The notes under the pieces: generated by a model
The model's input: the letters and a program-made list of their open reading frames with translations, nothing else
Database searches by the model: none
What the model was told of the DNA's origin: nothing
Source of the DNA: Cognatilysobacter xinjiangensis
GTDB lineage: Bacteria > Pseudomonadota > Gammaproteobacteria > Xanthomonadales > Xanthomonadaceae
Assembly (NCBI RefSeq): GCF_014651995.1
Contig: NZ_BMXY01000001.1
Coordinates: 124,001 to 188,000 of the forward strand
Length of the DNA: 64,000 nt
Direction: 5' to 3'
Program-made: the position numbers and the translations under genes
Shown here: in pieces, positions 10,428 to 18,610 of the stretch
Layout: each line of letters begins with the position of its first letter
How positions within the stretch are numbered: the stretch's first letter is position 1

Positions 10428-11916
10428 TACGAGCCGTCGAGTCGCCCTGCTCGCGCGTCCCGGCGCCGCCCGCGACTGCGTGCGCGGCGCCCTGCTGGAG
10501 GTCGGCGCCGACATCGTCGCCGAGGAGGATCCGGGCGCGACGTCGCCCGAGGCGATCCGCGAGTCCTCGCCGCAGGTGCTGATGATCGTGCTCGACGCGG
10601 TCAGCGAAGGTGCGCTGGACCGTTTCGACAGCATGCTGGGCGATCCGCAGATCGAGGTGATGTTCGAGGAGGCCGACGTTGCCGCCTCGCGCGACGGCTG
10701 GGAGGCCGCACGCTGGCGCCGCCACCTCGCCGCCAAGCTGCACCATCGCGACGACGTGCTGCCGCCGGTCGCCGGCGCCGAGCTGGTGCCGGCGGTCGAC
10801 GCGCTCTCCCTGAGCATCGAGGAGCTGATCAGCACCGACGAGCCGGACTTCCCGCCGGCGGCGCAGGACGCGCTCCCCGAGCTCGCGACCGGCGGCAATG
10901 ATTTCTCGATCTTCGATCCCGCCGCGGCCGAGTCGGCCGAGGGCAGCGCCGGTGATTATTCGCTGACTGTCGGCGGCCTCGAACTCGAGGCGACCGCGTT
11001 CGACGACGCGCCCCCCGCGGTCGACGCGGGCCTGACGCTCGAAGGCGGCGACTACGACGCGCTGCCGCCGGTGACCGGCCCCGATTTCGCCGCGAGCGAC
11101 TTCGACCCGCTGCTGGCGGAACTCGACGCCGAGCTGCCCGACTTGCCGCTGCCCAAATCCGCGCTTCCCGAGGCCGACTGGCAGGGCGGCCTCGTCGAGG
11201 ACTTCGTGCCCGCCGACGAGGTGTCCAGCGAGGACGTGGCGCCAGCCCCGGCCGTCCCGCCGCCGATGCCTGCCATGAGCTTCGGCGAGCTGAGCCTTGC
11301 CGACGACGCCGCGCCGCTGCACGTATCGAGCGCGCCGACGCGCACCCACGACCTCGGCGACCTCGAGCGTCGCATCGCCTCGCTCGAGCTGGTCGACGAC
11401 AGTCGTACCGGACTGGTGCTGGTGCTCGCCGGCATCGGCGGCCCGGACGCCGTGCGCCAGTTCCTCGGCGCGCTGCCCGCGCGTTTCGACCGCGCCGTGC
11501 TGATCCGCCAGCGCCTCGACGGCGCGCGTTACGACAAGCTCGTCGCACAGCTGCAGCGCGCCAGTGCGCTGCCGGTGACGCTCGCCGACGCGGGCCAGAT
11601 GCCGCAGCCGGGGCAGGTCTACGTGCTCGGCGACGACATCGGGCTCGACGAGGCCGGCGCATTCGTCTCCGGCGATACCGAATTCCTGGTCGACCGCCTG
11701 CCGCCGGTGGGCAGCGGCGTCGTTGTGCTCAGCGGCGCCGACCCGACGCTCGCCGACGGCATCGCGATGCTGATCGGCAAGGGCGCCTTCGTCGGTGCGC
11801 AGGCGCCGGAAGGTTGCTATGACGCCGCGGCAGCCTCAGCGCTCGCGTCCCGCGGTGCGACGTCCGCACCGCCCTCCGAACTCGCAGCACAGCTCGCCGG
11901 CCGCCAGGGCCGCTGA
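10420..11916 (+). CDS. Degenerate CheB-type (ChpB-like) chemotaxis protein
   Basis: 498 residues in the position of chpB; ATG 10420 lies inside the chpA 3' end (8-base overlap). N-terminus (to about 85) resembles a receiver fold without the acidic pocket ([14 protein letters not shown]). Residues about 130-310 form an acidic, Pro/Ala-rich linker, probably disordered. The C-terminal part from about 330 aligns with CheB methylesterase: [19 protein letters not shown] matches the usual (I)GASTGGPEAL block but lacks the catalytic Ser, and [17 protein letters not shown] (Arg363-Gln-Arg) replaces the V-Q-H-M stretch carrying the catalytic His. The fold appears kept ([28 protein letters not shown]). 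I infer a non-enzymatic scaffold or sink protein. Confidence 0.75.
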   Translation: MSDTSRRVALLARPGAARDCVRGALLEVGADIVAEEDPGATSPEAIRESSPQVLMIVLDAVSEGALDRFDSMLGDPQIEVMFEEADVAASRDGWEAARWRRHLAAKLHHRDDVLPPVAGAELVPAVDALSLSIEELISTDEPDFPPAAQDALPELATGGNDFSIFDPAAAESAEGSAGDYSLTVGGLELEATAFDDAPPAVDAGLTLEGGDYDALPPVTGPDFAASDFDPLLAELDAELPDLPLPKSALPEADWQGGLVEDFVPADEVSSEDVAPAPAVPPPMPAMSFGELSLADDAAPLHVSSAPTRTHDLGDLERRIASLELVDDSRTGLVLVLAGIGGPDAVRQFLGALPARFDRAVLIRQRLDGARYDKLVAQLQRASALPVTLADAGQMPQPGQVYVLGDDIGLDEAGAFVSGDTEFLVDRLPPVGSGVVVLSGADPTLADGIAMLIGKGAFVGAQAPEGCYDAAAASALASRGATSAPPSELAAQLAGRQGR

Positions 11917-11926
11917 GGAGATCGCC

Positions 11927-12649
11927 GTGTCCAAAAAGAAGCGCAATCGCCGTCCGTCGTCGCCCGCGGTGGCCAACGCCCCGGTGATGCCGGTCGCCAA
12001 CGACCGCATCGACTCGTCCGGCGTGACGGTCGAGCCCGCCGACACGGTCGAACCGGTAGTCGACGCCGTGCTCGCGCATGCCGCGGCGATGGCCCGCATC
12101 GAGCCGCCGGAGGACGACCTGCCGGACGCGCCGATCGAGCCTATGGCGCCAGCCGTCGTGACCACGCCGCAGCCCGCCGCCTGGGCGGCGCAGGAATCCG
12201 GCGACATCCGAGGCGTGTTGATCCAGGTCGGCGGCGGGCGGCTGTTGCTGCCGAACGCCACGATCGCCGAGGTGCTGTCCTACGCCGAGCCGGAAGCCGA
12301 TGGCTCCGGGGTGGACTGGATGCTCGGCAAGTTCCGCTGGCGCGGCTGGCAGTTGCCGCTGATCGCGTTCTCGCGCCTGGCGGGCATCGGTGACGACACA
12401 CCGGGCCTGGGCAGCAAGGTCACCGTGCTCAAGGCGCTCGGTGGCGATCTGCGCACGCCGTTCTTCGCCATCGTGACGCAGGGCTTCCCGCGCCTGGTCA
12501 CCGTGTCGCGCAGCGCGCTGAGTGTCGAATCGCAGGACATGCTGCCGTCGGGCGTGCAGGCCTACGTGCGGCTCAACGACGAGCCCGCGCTGCTGCCAGA
12601 CCTCATTCAGGTCGAGCAGCGCCTGCGGGAGTTGCGCGAAGCCGCCTGA
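11927..12649 (+). CDS. chpC: CheW-like coupling protein ChpC
   Basis: Second CheW-type adaptor of the Pil-Chp cluster, 240 residues. Start chosen at GTG 11927 because GAGGAG sits 6 bases upstream (11915-11920), overlapping the end of the preceding gene; an in-frame ATG at 11795 would overlap it by 122 bases and is unlikely. About 85 N-terminal residues are basic and then Pro/Ala-rich and probably flexible. The CheW domain follows: GVLIQVGGGRLLLPNATIAE, then a central part with MLGKFRWRGWQLPLIAFSRL, the usual ChpC form of the CheW core. It is the last gene of the operon; a strong terminator starts 20 bases after the stop. Confidence 0.88.
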   Translation: MSKKKRNRRPSSPAVANAPVMPVANDRIDSSGVTVEPADTVEPVVDAVLAHAAAMARIEPPEDDLPDAPIEPMAPAVVTTPQPAAWAAQESGDIRGVLIQVGGGRLLLPNATIAEVLSYAEPEADGSGVDWMLGKFRWRGWQLPLIAFSRLAGIGDDTPGLGSKVTVLKALGGDLRTPFFAIVTQGFPRLVTVSRSALSVESQDMLPSGVQAYVRLNDEPALLPDLIQVEQRLRELREAA

Positions 12650-12668
12650 TCGGACCGCGGACGCGTCG

Positions 12669-12696
12669 AAAAGGGCCGCCTTGGGCGGCCCTTTTT
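12669..12696. terminator. Two-way rho-independent terminator between chpC and rsmE
   Basis: GGGCCGCC (12673-12680), loop TTG, GGCGGCCC (12684-12691), flanked by AAAA on the left and TTTTT on the right. It can stop the pil-chp transcript and the converging rsmE transcript. Confidence 0.9.
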
Positions 12697-12706
12697 GCGT
12701 CAAGCC

Positions 12707-13444
12707 TCAGGCGAGGTCGCCGAAGCGGGCCTGCAGGGCCGCGATGGCCGCGAGGCCGGCCGTCTCCGTGCGCAGGATGCGCGGGCCCAGGCGCAGGCCC
12801 TCGAAACCCGCCGCCCGCAACTGCTCGCGATCGAGCGGTGACCAGCCGCCCTCCGGGCCGACGGCGATCGCGATGCCGGCCGCCGGGTCGATGCTCATCG
12901 ACGGCAGCGCATGCACGCCCTGCGGATCGAGCAGCAGGCGCGTGGCAGGCAGTTCCGCCGCGGACAGTGCCGACTGCAGCGACACCGGCGCGGCCACCGC
13001 CGGCACCACCGCGCGGCCGCACTGCTCGCAGGCCGAGGCCACCACGCTGCGCCAGTGCTCCAGGCGCTTGGCGGCGCGATCGCCGTCGAGCTTCACGTCG
13101 CTGCGCTGCGACCACACCGGCACCACCGCGTGCACCCCGAGCTCGGTGGCCTTCTGCAGGATCAGGTCCATCTTCTCGCCCTTGGCCACGCCCTGCAGCA
13201 GCACCAGGCGCAACGGCGACTCGCGCTCGACCGGCGTCGCCTCGCCGATGCGCAGCCGCGCCTCGCGCTTGCCGACCGCGGCGATCGACGCCGTGTAGTC
13301 ATGGCCGTCGCCGTTGAACACGATGCAGGCGTCGCCCACGCCGAGGCGCAGCACGCGGGTGAGGTGCGCGGCCGCGCCGTCGGGCAATGCGATCTCGGCG
13401 CCCGGCGACAGCGCATCGGGCACGAACACACGGGTCAGGCGCAC
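12707..13444 (-). CDS. rsmE: 16S rRNA m3U1498 methyltransferase RsmE
   Basis: Methylates N3 of U1498 in 16S rRNA using SAM. 245 residues, the family size. Start GTG at 13444-13442: the product begins (M)RLTRVFVPDAL, as RsmE proteins do, and no better start lies upstream. N-terminal PUA-like barrel to about residue 70, then the SPOUT domain with LLQGVAKGEKMDLILQKATE, LGVHAVVPVWSQRS, AIAVGPEGGWSPLDREQL and LGPRILRTETAGLAAI; the last two form the knotted SAM site. Its start lies inside the end of bioA (10-base overlap), so the two are probably co-transcribed and coupled. Confidence 0.95.
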   Translation of the reverse strand: MRLTRVFVPDALSPGAEIALPDGAAAHLTRVLRLGVGDACIVFNGDGHDYTASIAAVGKREARLRIGEATPVERESPLRLVLLQGVAKGEKMDLILQKATELGVHAVVPVWSQRSDVKLDGDRAAKRLEHWRSVVASACEQCGRAVVPAVAAPVSLQSALSAAELPATRLLLDPQGVHALPSMSIDPAAGIAIAVGPEGGWSPLDREQLRAAGFEGLRLGPRILRTETAGLAAIAALQARFGDLA

Positions 13445-14862
13445 GTGGGGTCTCCGAAGGCGGCGTCGATGGCGTGCCGCGTGGTGTCGGCGAGCAGGTC
13501 GAGCGCGTCGTCGCCGATGCAGTAGGGCGGGAACCAGTAGAGAACGTCGCCCAGCGGGCGCAGCAGCACGCCGCGGGCGATGGCTTCGCGATACGCGCGC
13601 AGGCCGCGGTTGCCGGAGATCTCGACGGCGGTGCCGTCCTTGCCGCTGCCGGTGCTCATTTCGATGGCGACGATCATGCCGGTCTGGCGCACGTCGACCA
13701 CGTTCGGATTCGTGCGGAACGCGGCGGCGCGCTCGGCCATCTTCGCCGCGGTGCCGCGGTTGCGTGCGATGACGTCGTCGCTCTCGACGATCGCGAGCGA
13801 GGCCAGCGCCGCGGCGCAGCCCAGCGGATTGCCGGTGTAGCTGTGCGAATGCAGGAAGGCGCGCTCGCGCGAGTCGTCGAGGAAGCCATCGTAGATGCGC
13901 TGCGACGTCAGCACCGCCGCCAGCGGCAGCGAGCCGCCGGTGAGCCCCTTGGACAGGCAGAGCAGGTCGGGCGCGATGCCGGCCTGCTCGCACGCGAACA
14001 TCGTGCCGGTGCGGCCGAAACCCACCGCGATCTCGTCGGCGATCAGGAAGATGCCGTGCGCGTCGCAGAGATCGCGCACGCGGCGCAGGTAGGCCGGATG
14101 ATGCATGCGCATGCCGCCCGCGCACTGCACCAGCGGCTCGAGGATCAGCGCGCAGACCGTTTCGCCATGCTCGGCCAGCATTGCGGCCAGCGCATCGGCG
14201 GCACGGTGCGCGTGTTGCTCCGCTGTCTCGTTGGCAGCTGCCTGAAATGCGTCGGGCGACGGCGCGAACAGCGCCTCGGCCAGCAGCGGTGCGTAGACGC
14301 GTCGATACAGCGGGATGTCGCCGACCGCGAGCGCGCCCAGCGTCTCGCCGTGATAGCTGTTCTCCAGCGCCACGAACTTCGTGCGCTGCGCCTCGCCCGC
14401 ATTGCGGAACCAGTGGAAGGCCATCTTCAGCGCGACTTCCACGCCGGCCGAGCCGTTGTCGGCATAGAAGACCTTCGACAGCGGCGCGCGCCCGGCCTGT
14501 CGCGGCGCGATCGCCAGCAGCTTCTCGGCCAGCGTCACCGCGGGCTCGTGCGTGCAGCCGGCGAGGATCACGTGTTCGAGCGTGCGCGCCTGCGCCGCGA
14601 TCGCCTCGGCGATGCGCGGCTCGGCGTGGCCGTGGATGCAGGTCCACCAACTCGACACCGCGTCGAGATAGCGGCGACCGTCGAAGCCGTGTAGCCATTC
14701 GCGGTCGCCGCGCTGGATCGGCAGCAGCGGCAGCACGTCGGGGTGCTCGCGCATCTGCGTGCACGGGTGCCAGACGACATCGAGGTCGCGCCGCCGCCAT
14801 GCGTCGGCGGAACGTTCGCAGCCCCCTGCTAGGATGGGCGCATCGTGATCGAGCCTGTTCAT
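13435..14862 (-). CDS. bioA: Adenosylmethionine-8-amino-7-oxononanoate aminotransferase BioA
   Basis: PLP enzyme of biotin synthesis that moves an amino group from SAM to 7-keto-8-aminopelargonate, giving 7,8-diaminopelargonate. 475 residues. Seen: VWHPCTQMREH near the N-terminus, SSWWTCIHGHAEP, FYADNGSAGVEVALKMAFHW, the cofactor Asp in FLIADEIAVGFGRTGTMFAC, and the Schiff-base Lys in LLCLSKGLTGGSLPLAAVL. SSWW and CTQM are typical of BioA rather than other class III aminotransferases. Other biotin genes are not in this window. A GATAAT box lies only 6 bases before the ATG, suggesting a leaderless message. Confidence 0.96.
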   Translation of the reverse strand: MNRLDHDAPILAGGCERSADAWRRRDLDVVWHPCTQMREHPDVLPLLPIQRGDREWLHGFDGRRYLDAVSSWWTCIHGHAEPRIAEAIAAQARTLEHVILAGCTHEPAVTLAEKLLAIAPRQAGRAPLSKVFYADNGSAGVEVALKMAFHWFRNAGEAQRTKFVALENSYHGETLGALAVGDIPLYRRVYAPLLAEALFAPSPDAFQAAANETAEQHAHRAADALAAMLAEHGETVCALILEPLVQCAGGMRMHHPAYLRRVRDLCDAHGIFLIADEIAVGFGRTGTMFACEQAGIAPDLLCLSKGLTGGSLPLAAVLTSQRIYDGFLDDSRERAFLHSHSYTGNPLGCAAALASLAIVESDDVIARNRGTAAKMAERAAAFRTNPNVVDVRQTGMIVAIEMSTGSGKDGTAVEISGNRGLRAYREAIARGVLLRPLGDVLYWFPPYCIGDDALDLLADTTRHAIDAAFGDPTCA

Positions 14863-14868
14863 TCCCCC

Positions 14869-14874
14869 ATTATC
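14869..14874 (-). promoter_or_regulatory. -10 box placed for a leaderless bioA message
   Basis: On the minus strand GATAAT is followed by 6 bases and then the bioA ATG (14862). With the usual 6-7 bases between a -10 box and +1, transcription would start at or next to the A of ATG. No Shine-Dalgarno sequence is present and no clear -35 box is seen. Confidence 0.55.
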
Positions 14875-14906
14875 CCGCGTCGCGCCGGCCCGCCGGGGAG
14901 GCCCGC

Positions 14907-15455
14907 ATGAAGACGCTGCCGACCATCCATGGCGTGACCGAGCACGACGCCGGGCCGTACCGCCTGGAGCGGCTCGACCTCGAGTTCAGCAACGGCGAGC
15001 GCCGCCAGTTCGAGCGCCTGCACGGGCGCGGGCATGGCGCGGTGGTGGTGGTGCCGATGCTCGACGACGAGACGGTGCTGCTGGTGCGCGAGTACGCCGC
15101 GGGTTTCCACCGTTACGAGCTCGGGTTGGTGAAGGGCCGCATCGACGCCGGCGAGACGGCCGAGCAGGCGGCGGATCGCGAGCTGAAGGAAGAAGCCGGC
15201 TACGGCGCGCGCTCGCTGCTGCGGCTGCGCGAGCTGTCGCTGGCACCGACCTACATGAGCCACAAGGCGCAATTGGTCATCGCACGCGACCTCTACGAGG
15301 AGCGCCTGCCCGGCGACGAGCCCGAGCCGCTCGACGTGGTGCCGTGGAAGCTCGATGCGCTGGGTGAGCTGATCCTGCGCGAGGATTTTTCCGAAGGCCG
15401 CTCGATCGCGGCGCTGTTCATCGCCCGCGAGTGGCTGAGGTCGCAACGTGATTGA
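14907..15455 (+). CDS. nudE: ADP compounds hydrolase NudE
   Basis: Nudix hydrolase acting on ADP-ribose, Ap3A and NADH-type dinucleotides. 182 residues. The Nudix box is complete: GRIDAGETAEQAADRELKEE followed by AGYG. Other NudE-like stretches are LDLEFSNGERRQFERL, VLLVREYAAGFHRYELGLVK, LSLAPTYMSHKAQLVIARDL and GDEPEPLDVVPW. Start ATG 14907 with GGGGAGG about 6 bases upstream. The last 8 bases overlap cysQ. A nudE-cysQ pair also occurs in Pseudomonas, which supports the call. Confidence 0.94.
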   Translation: MKTLPTIHGVTEHDAGPYRLERLDLEFSNGERRQFERLHGRGHGAVVVVPMLDDETVLLVREYAAGFHRYELGLVKGRIDAGETAEQAADRELKEEAGYGARSLLRLRELSLAPTYMSHKAQLVIARDLYEERLPGDEPEPLDVVPWKLDALGELILREDFSEGRSIAALFIAREWLRSQRD

Positions 15456-16281
15456 TGCATCCCTGCGCGAGGCGGTGATCGCGCTCGCGGTCGACGCCGC
15501 CCGCGCGATCCTCGGCGTGTACGAAAACGACTTCGACGTCGAGCGCAAGAAGGACGCCTCGCCGCTCACCGAGGCCGACCTCGCCTCGCACCGCTGCATC
15601 GCCGACGGCCTCGCGCGGCTCACGCCCGATATCCCGGTGCTGTCGGAGGAGGCCGAGCACAAGGTCGCGCCCGAGATACGCCGCGAATGGCGGCGCCTGT
15701 GGATCGTCGATCCGCTCGACGGCACGCGCGAGTTCGTCAAGCGCAACGGCGAGTTCACGGTGAACGTCGCGCTGGTCGAGGACGGCGTGGCCAGCTGGGG
15801 CGTGATCCAGGCGCCGGTAACCGGCACGATCTGGCACGGGGGCGGCGCTCTCGGTGCGTTCCGCCGCGAACGCCTCGACGGTGAGGACCTCGCGCTGCGC
15901 GTGCAATCGCCCGCCGGCGTGCCGACCAAGGTCGCGGCCAGCCGGTCGCATCGCGACGGCCGCAGCGAGGCCTTCATCGACGCCATGCGCGCGCGCGGCG
16001 AGGTCGAGCAGCTCAACCTCGGCTCGTCGCTGAAGTTCTGCCGAATCGCCGACGGCGGGCTCGACATCTATCCGCGCTTCGGCCCGACCTGCGAATGGGA
16101 TACCGCCGCCGGGCAGGCGATTCTCGAAGGCGCGGGCGGGCAGGTCGTCGACCCGCGCGGCCGGCCGCTGCGCTACAACGTACGCGACACGCTGCTCAAC
16201 GGCGATTTCGTCGCCATCGGTGATCCGCACATGCCGTGGCGCGACTGGGCCGCGGCCGCGCAGAAGGCGGTCGCATCGTGA
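15448..16281 (+). CDS. cysQ: 3'(2'),5'-bisphosphate nucleotidase CysQ
   Basis: Removes the 3' phosphate of PAP and PAPS, by-products and intermediates of sulfate assimilation; a lithium-sensitive, magnesium-dependent member of the inositol monophosphatase superfamily. 277 residues, somewhat longer than the E. coli protein (246). Metal site motifs are clear: LSEEAEH, WIVDPLDGTREFVKRNGEFT, and WDTAAGQAILEGAGG. Start GTG 15448 inside the nudE end. The stop overlaps the mazG start (GTGA), so nudE-cysQ-mazG behaves as one operon with translational coupling. Confidence 0.94.
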   Translation: MIDASLREAVIALAVDAARAILGVYENDFDVERKKDASPLTEADLASHRCIADGLARLTPDIPVLSEEAEHKVAPEIRREWRRLWIVDPLDGTREFVKRNGEFTVNVALVEDGVASWGVIQAPVTGTIWHGGGALGAFRRERLDGEDLALRVQSPAGVPTKVAASRSHRDGRSEAFIDAMRARGEVEQLNLGSSLKFCRIADGGLDIYPRFGPTCEWDTAAGQAILEGAGGQVVDPRGRPLRYNVRDTLLNGDFVAIGDPHMPWRDWAAAAQKAVAS

Positions 16282-17108
16282 CGATGCCCGGTGATCCGCG
16301 CGACGTCGCCACGCTGCTGTCGATCATGGCGAAACTGCGCGATCCCGACGGCGGCTGCCCTTGGGACCTGCAGCAGAACTTCGCCACCATCGCGCCGTAC
16401 ACGATCGAAGAGGCCTACGAAGTCGCCGACGCGATCGATCGCGGCGATATGGACGACCTGCGCGGCGAACTCGGCGACCTGCTGCTGCAAGTGGTCTTCC
16501 ATGCGCGCATTGCCGAAGAGCAGGGCAGCTTCGCCTTTGGCGACGTCGTGCAGGCGATCAACGAGAAGATGGTGCGCCGGCATCCGCACGTCTTCGGCGA
16601 TGCCAGCTTCGAGGATGCCGAAGCGCAGACCGCGAGCTGGGAAGCGATCAAGCGTGCCGAGCGTGCGTCGAAGGGCGAGGCCGACACGTCGCTGCTCGCC
16701 GGCATCGCGCGCGGCCTGCCGGAATGGCAGCGCGCGGTGAAGCTGCAGAAGCGCGCCGCGACCATCGGTTTCGACTGGCCGGGCCCTGCGCCGGTCATCG
16801 GGAAGCTGCACGAGGAAATCGAGGAAGTGCGCGTGGAGTTCGCTGCGCTCGCGGACGGCGACGAAGCCGCGCGCGACCGGCTGGAGGACGAGATCGGCGA
16901 CCTGCTGTTCGTCGCCGCCAACCTCGCGCGCCACGGAAGGGTGGATCCCGGCGTGGCGCTGCGTCGCGCCAATGCCAAGTTCGAGCGGCGCTTCCGCGCG
17001 ATGGAGCGGCTCGCCGCCGCCGACGGGATCGATCTTGCGGAGCTCGACCTCGATGCGCAGGACGCTTACTGGAACCGCGCGAAAGCCGAGGAAAAGGCGG
17101 CGAAGTAA
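16278..17108 (+). CDS. mazG: Nucleoside triphosphate pyrophosphohydrolase MazG
   Basis: All-alpha NTP pyrophosphohydrolase that cleaves NTPs and dNTPs to monophosphates; in E. coli it lowers ppGpp under stress. 276 residues from GTG 16278, which overlaps the cysQ stop as GTGA; ATG 16284 is an alternative two codons on. It carries the tandem MazG domains of the long form: LRDPDGGCPWDLQQNF, TIEEAYEVADAIDRGD and LRGELGDLLLQVVFHARIAE (ExxE and ExxD metal ligands) in the first half; RRHPHVFGD in the linker; EIEEVRVEFA and LEDEIGDLLFVAANLARH in the second. Confidence 0.95.
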   Translation: MTMPGDPRDVATLLSIMAKLRDPDGGCPWDLQQNFATIAPYTIEEAYEVADAIDRGDMDDLRGELGDLLLQVVFHARIAEEQGSFAFGDVVQAINEKMVRRHPHVFGDASFEDAEAQTASWEAIKRAERASKGEADTSLLAGIARGLPEWQRAVKLQKRAATIGFDWPGPAPVIGKLHEEIEEVRVEFAALADGDEAARDRLEDEIGDLLFVAANLARHGRVDPGVALRRANAKFERRFRAMERLAAADGIDLAELDLDAQDAYWNRAKAEEKAAK

Positions 17109-17139
17109 GCGATGCGATGACGCCGCATCGGTGCGCGTG

Positions 17140-17442
17140 TCAGAGCTTTACCCGCCCGAGAAGAATGTCCTTGAACATCACCCAGTCGCCCATCAGCGAC
17201 CAGAGCGGGTGCTTGAAGGTGGCCGGCCGGTTCTTCTCGAAGATGAAGTGCCCGACCCATGCGAAGCCGTAGCCGCACAGCGGCGCGCCGATCAGCCAGC
17301 GCGCGTCGCGCGTGACGATCGCGGCGACGAGGAAACCGAGCACGCCGAGGCTGCCGACGAAATGCAGCCGCCGGCTGATCGGATGCGCGTGCTCGGTCAG
17401 ATAGAACGGATAGAACTCGCGGAAGCTCGAGAAGCGACGCAT
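17140..17442 (-). CDS. DUF962 / Mpo1-like small membrane protein
   Basis: 100 residues. Seen: FYLTEHAHPISRRLHFVGSL near the N-terminus and GYGFAWVGHFIFEKNRPATF near the C-terminus, then SLMGDWVMF. The spaced His residues with ER-type hydrophobic segments define the DUF962/YGL010w family. In yeast the member Mpo1 is an Fe(II) dioxygenase of fatty-acid alpha-oxidation; whether bacterial members do this is unknown to me, so I give only the family. Two or three membrane segments are likely. It converges on mazG (31-base gap) and lies 12 bases after the DUF486 gene, probably in one transcript. Confidence 0.8.
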   Translation of the reverse strand: MRRFSSFREFYPFYLTEHAHPISRRLHFVGSLGVLGFLVAAIVTRDARWLIGAPLCGYGFAWVGHFIFEKNRPATFKHPLWSLMGDWVMFKDILLGRVKL

Positions 17443-17454
17443 CGATCGGCTCCG

Positions 17455-17793
17455 TCAGTCGAGGAAGATCAGCCAGCCGGCGACGACGATCATCGCGAAG
17501 CCCGCCCAGTGGTTCCACTTCAGCGGCTGGCCGAGATACCAGGTCGAGAACACCGCGAAGACCAGCAGCGTGATGATCTCCTGCATGCCCTTGAGCTGCG
17601 GCGCGCTGTAGACATTGCTGCCGATCCGGTTGGCCGGCACCTGCAGGCAGTATTCGAACAGCGCGATGCCCCAGCTGGCGAGGATCACCCAGCGCAGCGG
17701 CGCGCCTTTGAACTTGAGGTGGCCGTACCAGGCGAACGTCATGAAGACGTTGGCGGCCATGAGCAGGAGGGGACTGAGGATGCGTTCGTTCAT
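17455..17793 (-). CDS. DMT-superfamily DUF486 membrane protein
   Basis: 112 residues with four hydrophobic segments (LLLMAANVFMTFAWYGHLKF, WVILASWGIALFEYCLQVPA, EIITLLVFAVFSTWYL, AGFAMIVVAGWLIFLD). FMTFAWYGHLK and CLQVPANRIG are hallmarks of DUF486, a small drug/metabolite-transporter-like family of unknown function. Start ATG 17793. Probable co-transcription with the Mpo1-like gene 12 bases downstream. The gap of 94 bases on its right is shared with the divergent response-regulator gene. Confidence 0.82.
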   Translation of the reverse strand: MNERILSPLLLMAANVFMTFAWYGHLKFKGAPLRWVILASWGIALFEYCLQVPANRIGSNVYSAPQLKGMQEIITLLVFAVFSTWYLGQPLKWNHWAGFAMIVVAGWLIFLD

Positions 17794-17887
17794 CGAGATC
17801 AGGACGAGTTGAGAGAAATGGACCGTCTTCACGGCGCATAGACTGGCAGCCGGGCACCTTTCACAAAACTGAAGGAGGGCTCCCCTG

Positions 17888-18598
17888 ATGCAGACCAACC
17901 GAGACGGCGGCCTCGTCCTCATCATCGAGGACAACCGCAACATTTCCGAGATGATGGGCGAATACCTCGAAAGCCGCGGCTTCGAGGTGGACTATGCGGC
18001 CGATGGCCTCGACGGCTACCGCCTGGCGGCCGAGAACAGCTACGACGTGCTCGTGCTGGACCTCATGCTCCCGCGCCTGGACGGCGTGGAAGTGTGCAAG
18101 CGGCTGCGTGAGGAAGCCCGCAAGTCGACCCCGGTGCTGATGCTGACCTCGCGCGACACGCTCGACGAGAAGCTCACCGGCCTGTCCGCCGGCGCCGACG
18201 ACTACCTGACCAAGCCGTTCGCGATCCAGGAACTGGAGGCCCGCCTGCGCGCCCTGATCCGCCGCGAGCGCCGGCAGGTCGGTGGCGAGGTGCTGAAGGT
18301 CGCCGACCTGGTCCTCGACCCGGCCAGCCTGCGCGTGACCCGCGGCGGCGTCGAGCTGCAGCTCTCGCCGATCGGCCTGCGCCTGCTGACCATCCTGATG
18401 CGCGAATCGCCCCGCGTGGTGAGCCGCCAGGAGATCGAGCGCGAGATCTGGGGCAACGGGTTGCCGGACTCCGACACCCTGCGCAGCCATCTCTACAACC
18501 TGCGCAAGACCATCGACAAGCCTTTCGACAAGCAATTGCTGCACACGGTGCAGTCGGCCGGTTACCGTATCGCGGACATTTCCCAGCCGCCGGAGTAA
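17888..18598 (+). CDS. OmpR-family response regulator
   Basis: Two-domain DNA-binding regulator, 236 residues. Receiver: LVLIIEDNRNISEMM with acidic pair, acceptor Asp58 in VLVLDLMLPRLDGVEVCKRL, Thr in LMLTSRD, Lys in ADDYLTKPFAIQELEARL. The C-terminal winged helix from about residue 138 has LSPIGLRLLTILMRESPRVV, SRQEIEREIW, SDTLRSHLYNLRKTID and HTVQSAGYRI. Strong ribosome site GAAGGAGG at 17870-17877. The sensor kinase gene starts 12 bases after its stop. The export operon that follows (19959-23478) is the obvious candidate target; that is inference from adjacency. Confidence 0.93.
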   Translation: MQTNRDGGLVLIIEDNRNISEMMGEYLESRGFEVDYAADGLDGYRLAAENSYDVLVLDLMLPRLDGVEVCKRLREEARKSTPVLMLTSRDTLDEKLTGLSAGADDYLTKPFAIQELEARLRALIRRERRQVGGEVLKVADLVLDPASLRVTRGGVELQLSPIGLRLLTILMRESPRVVSRQEIEREIWGNGLPDSDTLRSHLYNLRKTIDKPFDKQLLHTVQSAGYRIADISQPPE

Positions 18599-18610
18599 TC
18601 CGGCGACCGC

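Noticed and set aside
4416-10898. Open frame of 2160 codons on the minus strand opposite chpA
   Set aside because: Shadow of the GC-rich, repetitive chpA sequence. The translation is a run of Arg/His/Asp/Leu without domains, there is no ribosome site, and the plus-strand product has clear kinase motifs.
12707-14800. A single 697-codon frame that would fuse rsmE to an N-terminal extension
   Set aside because: The extension is an out-of-frame reading of bioA; rsmE proteins begin at the GTG at 13444.
17794-17887. Promoter for the response regulator from TTGAGA (17809) and CATAGA (17837)
   Set aside because: The spacing of 22 bases is too long for sigma-70; not reported as a feature.
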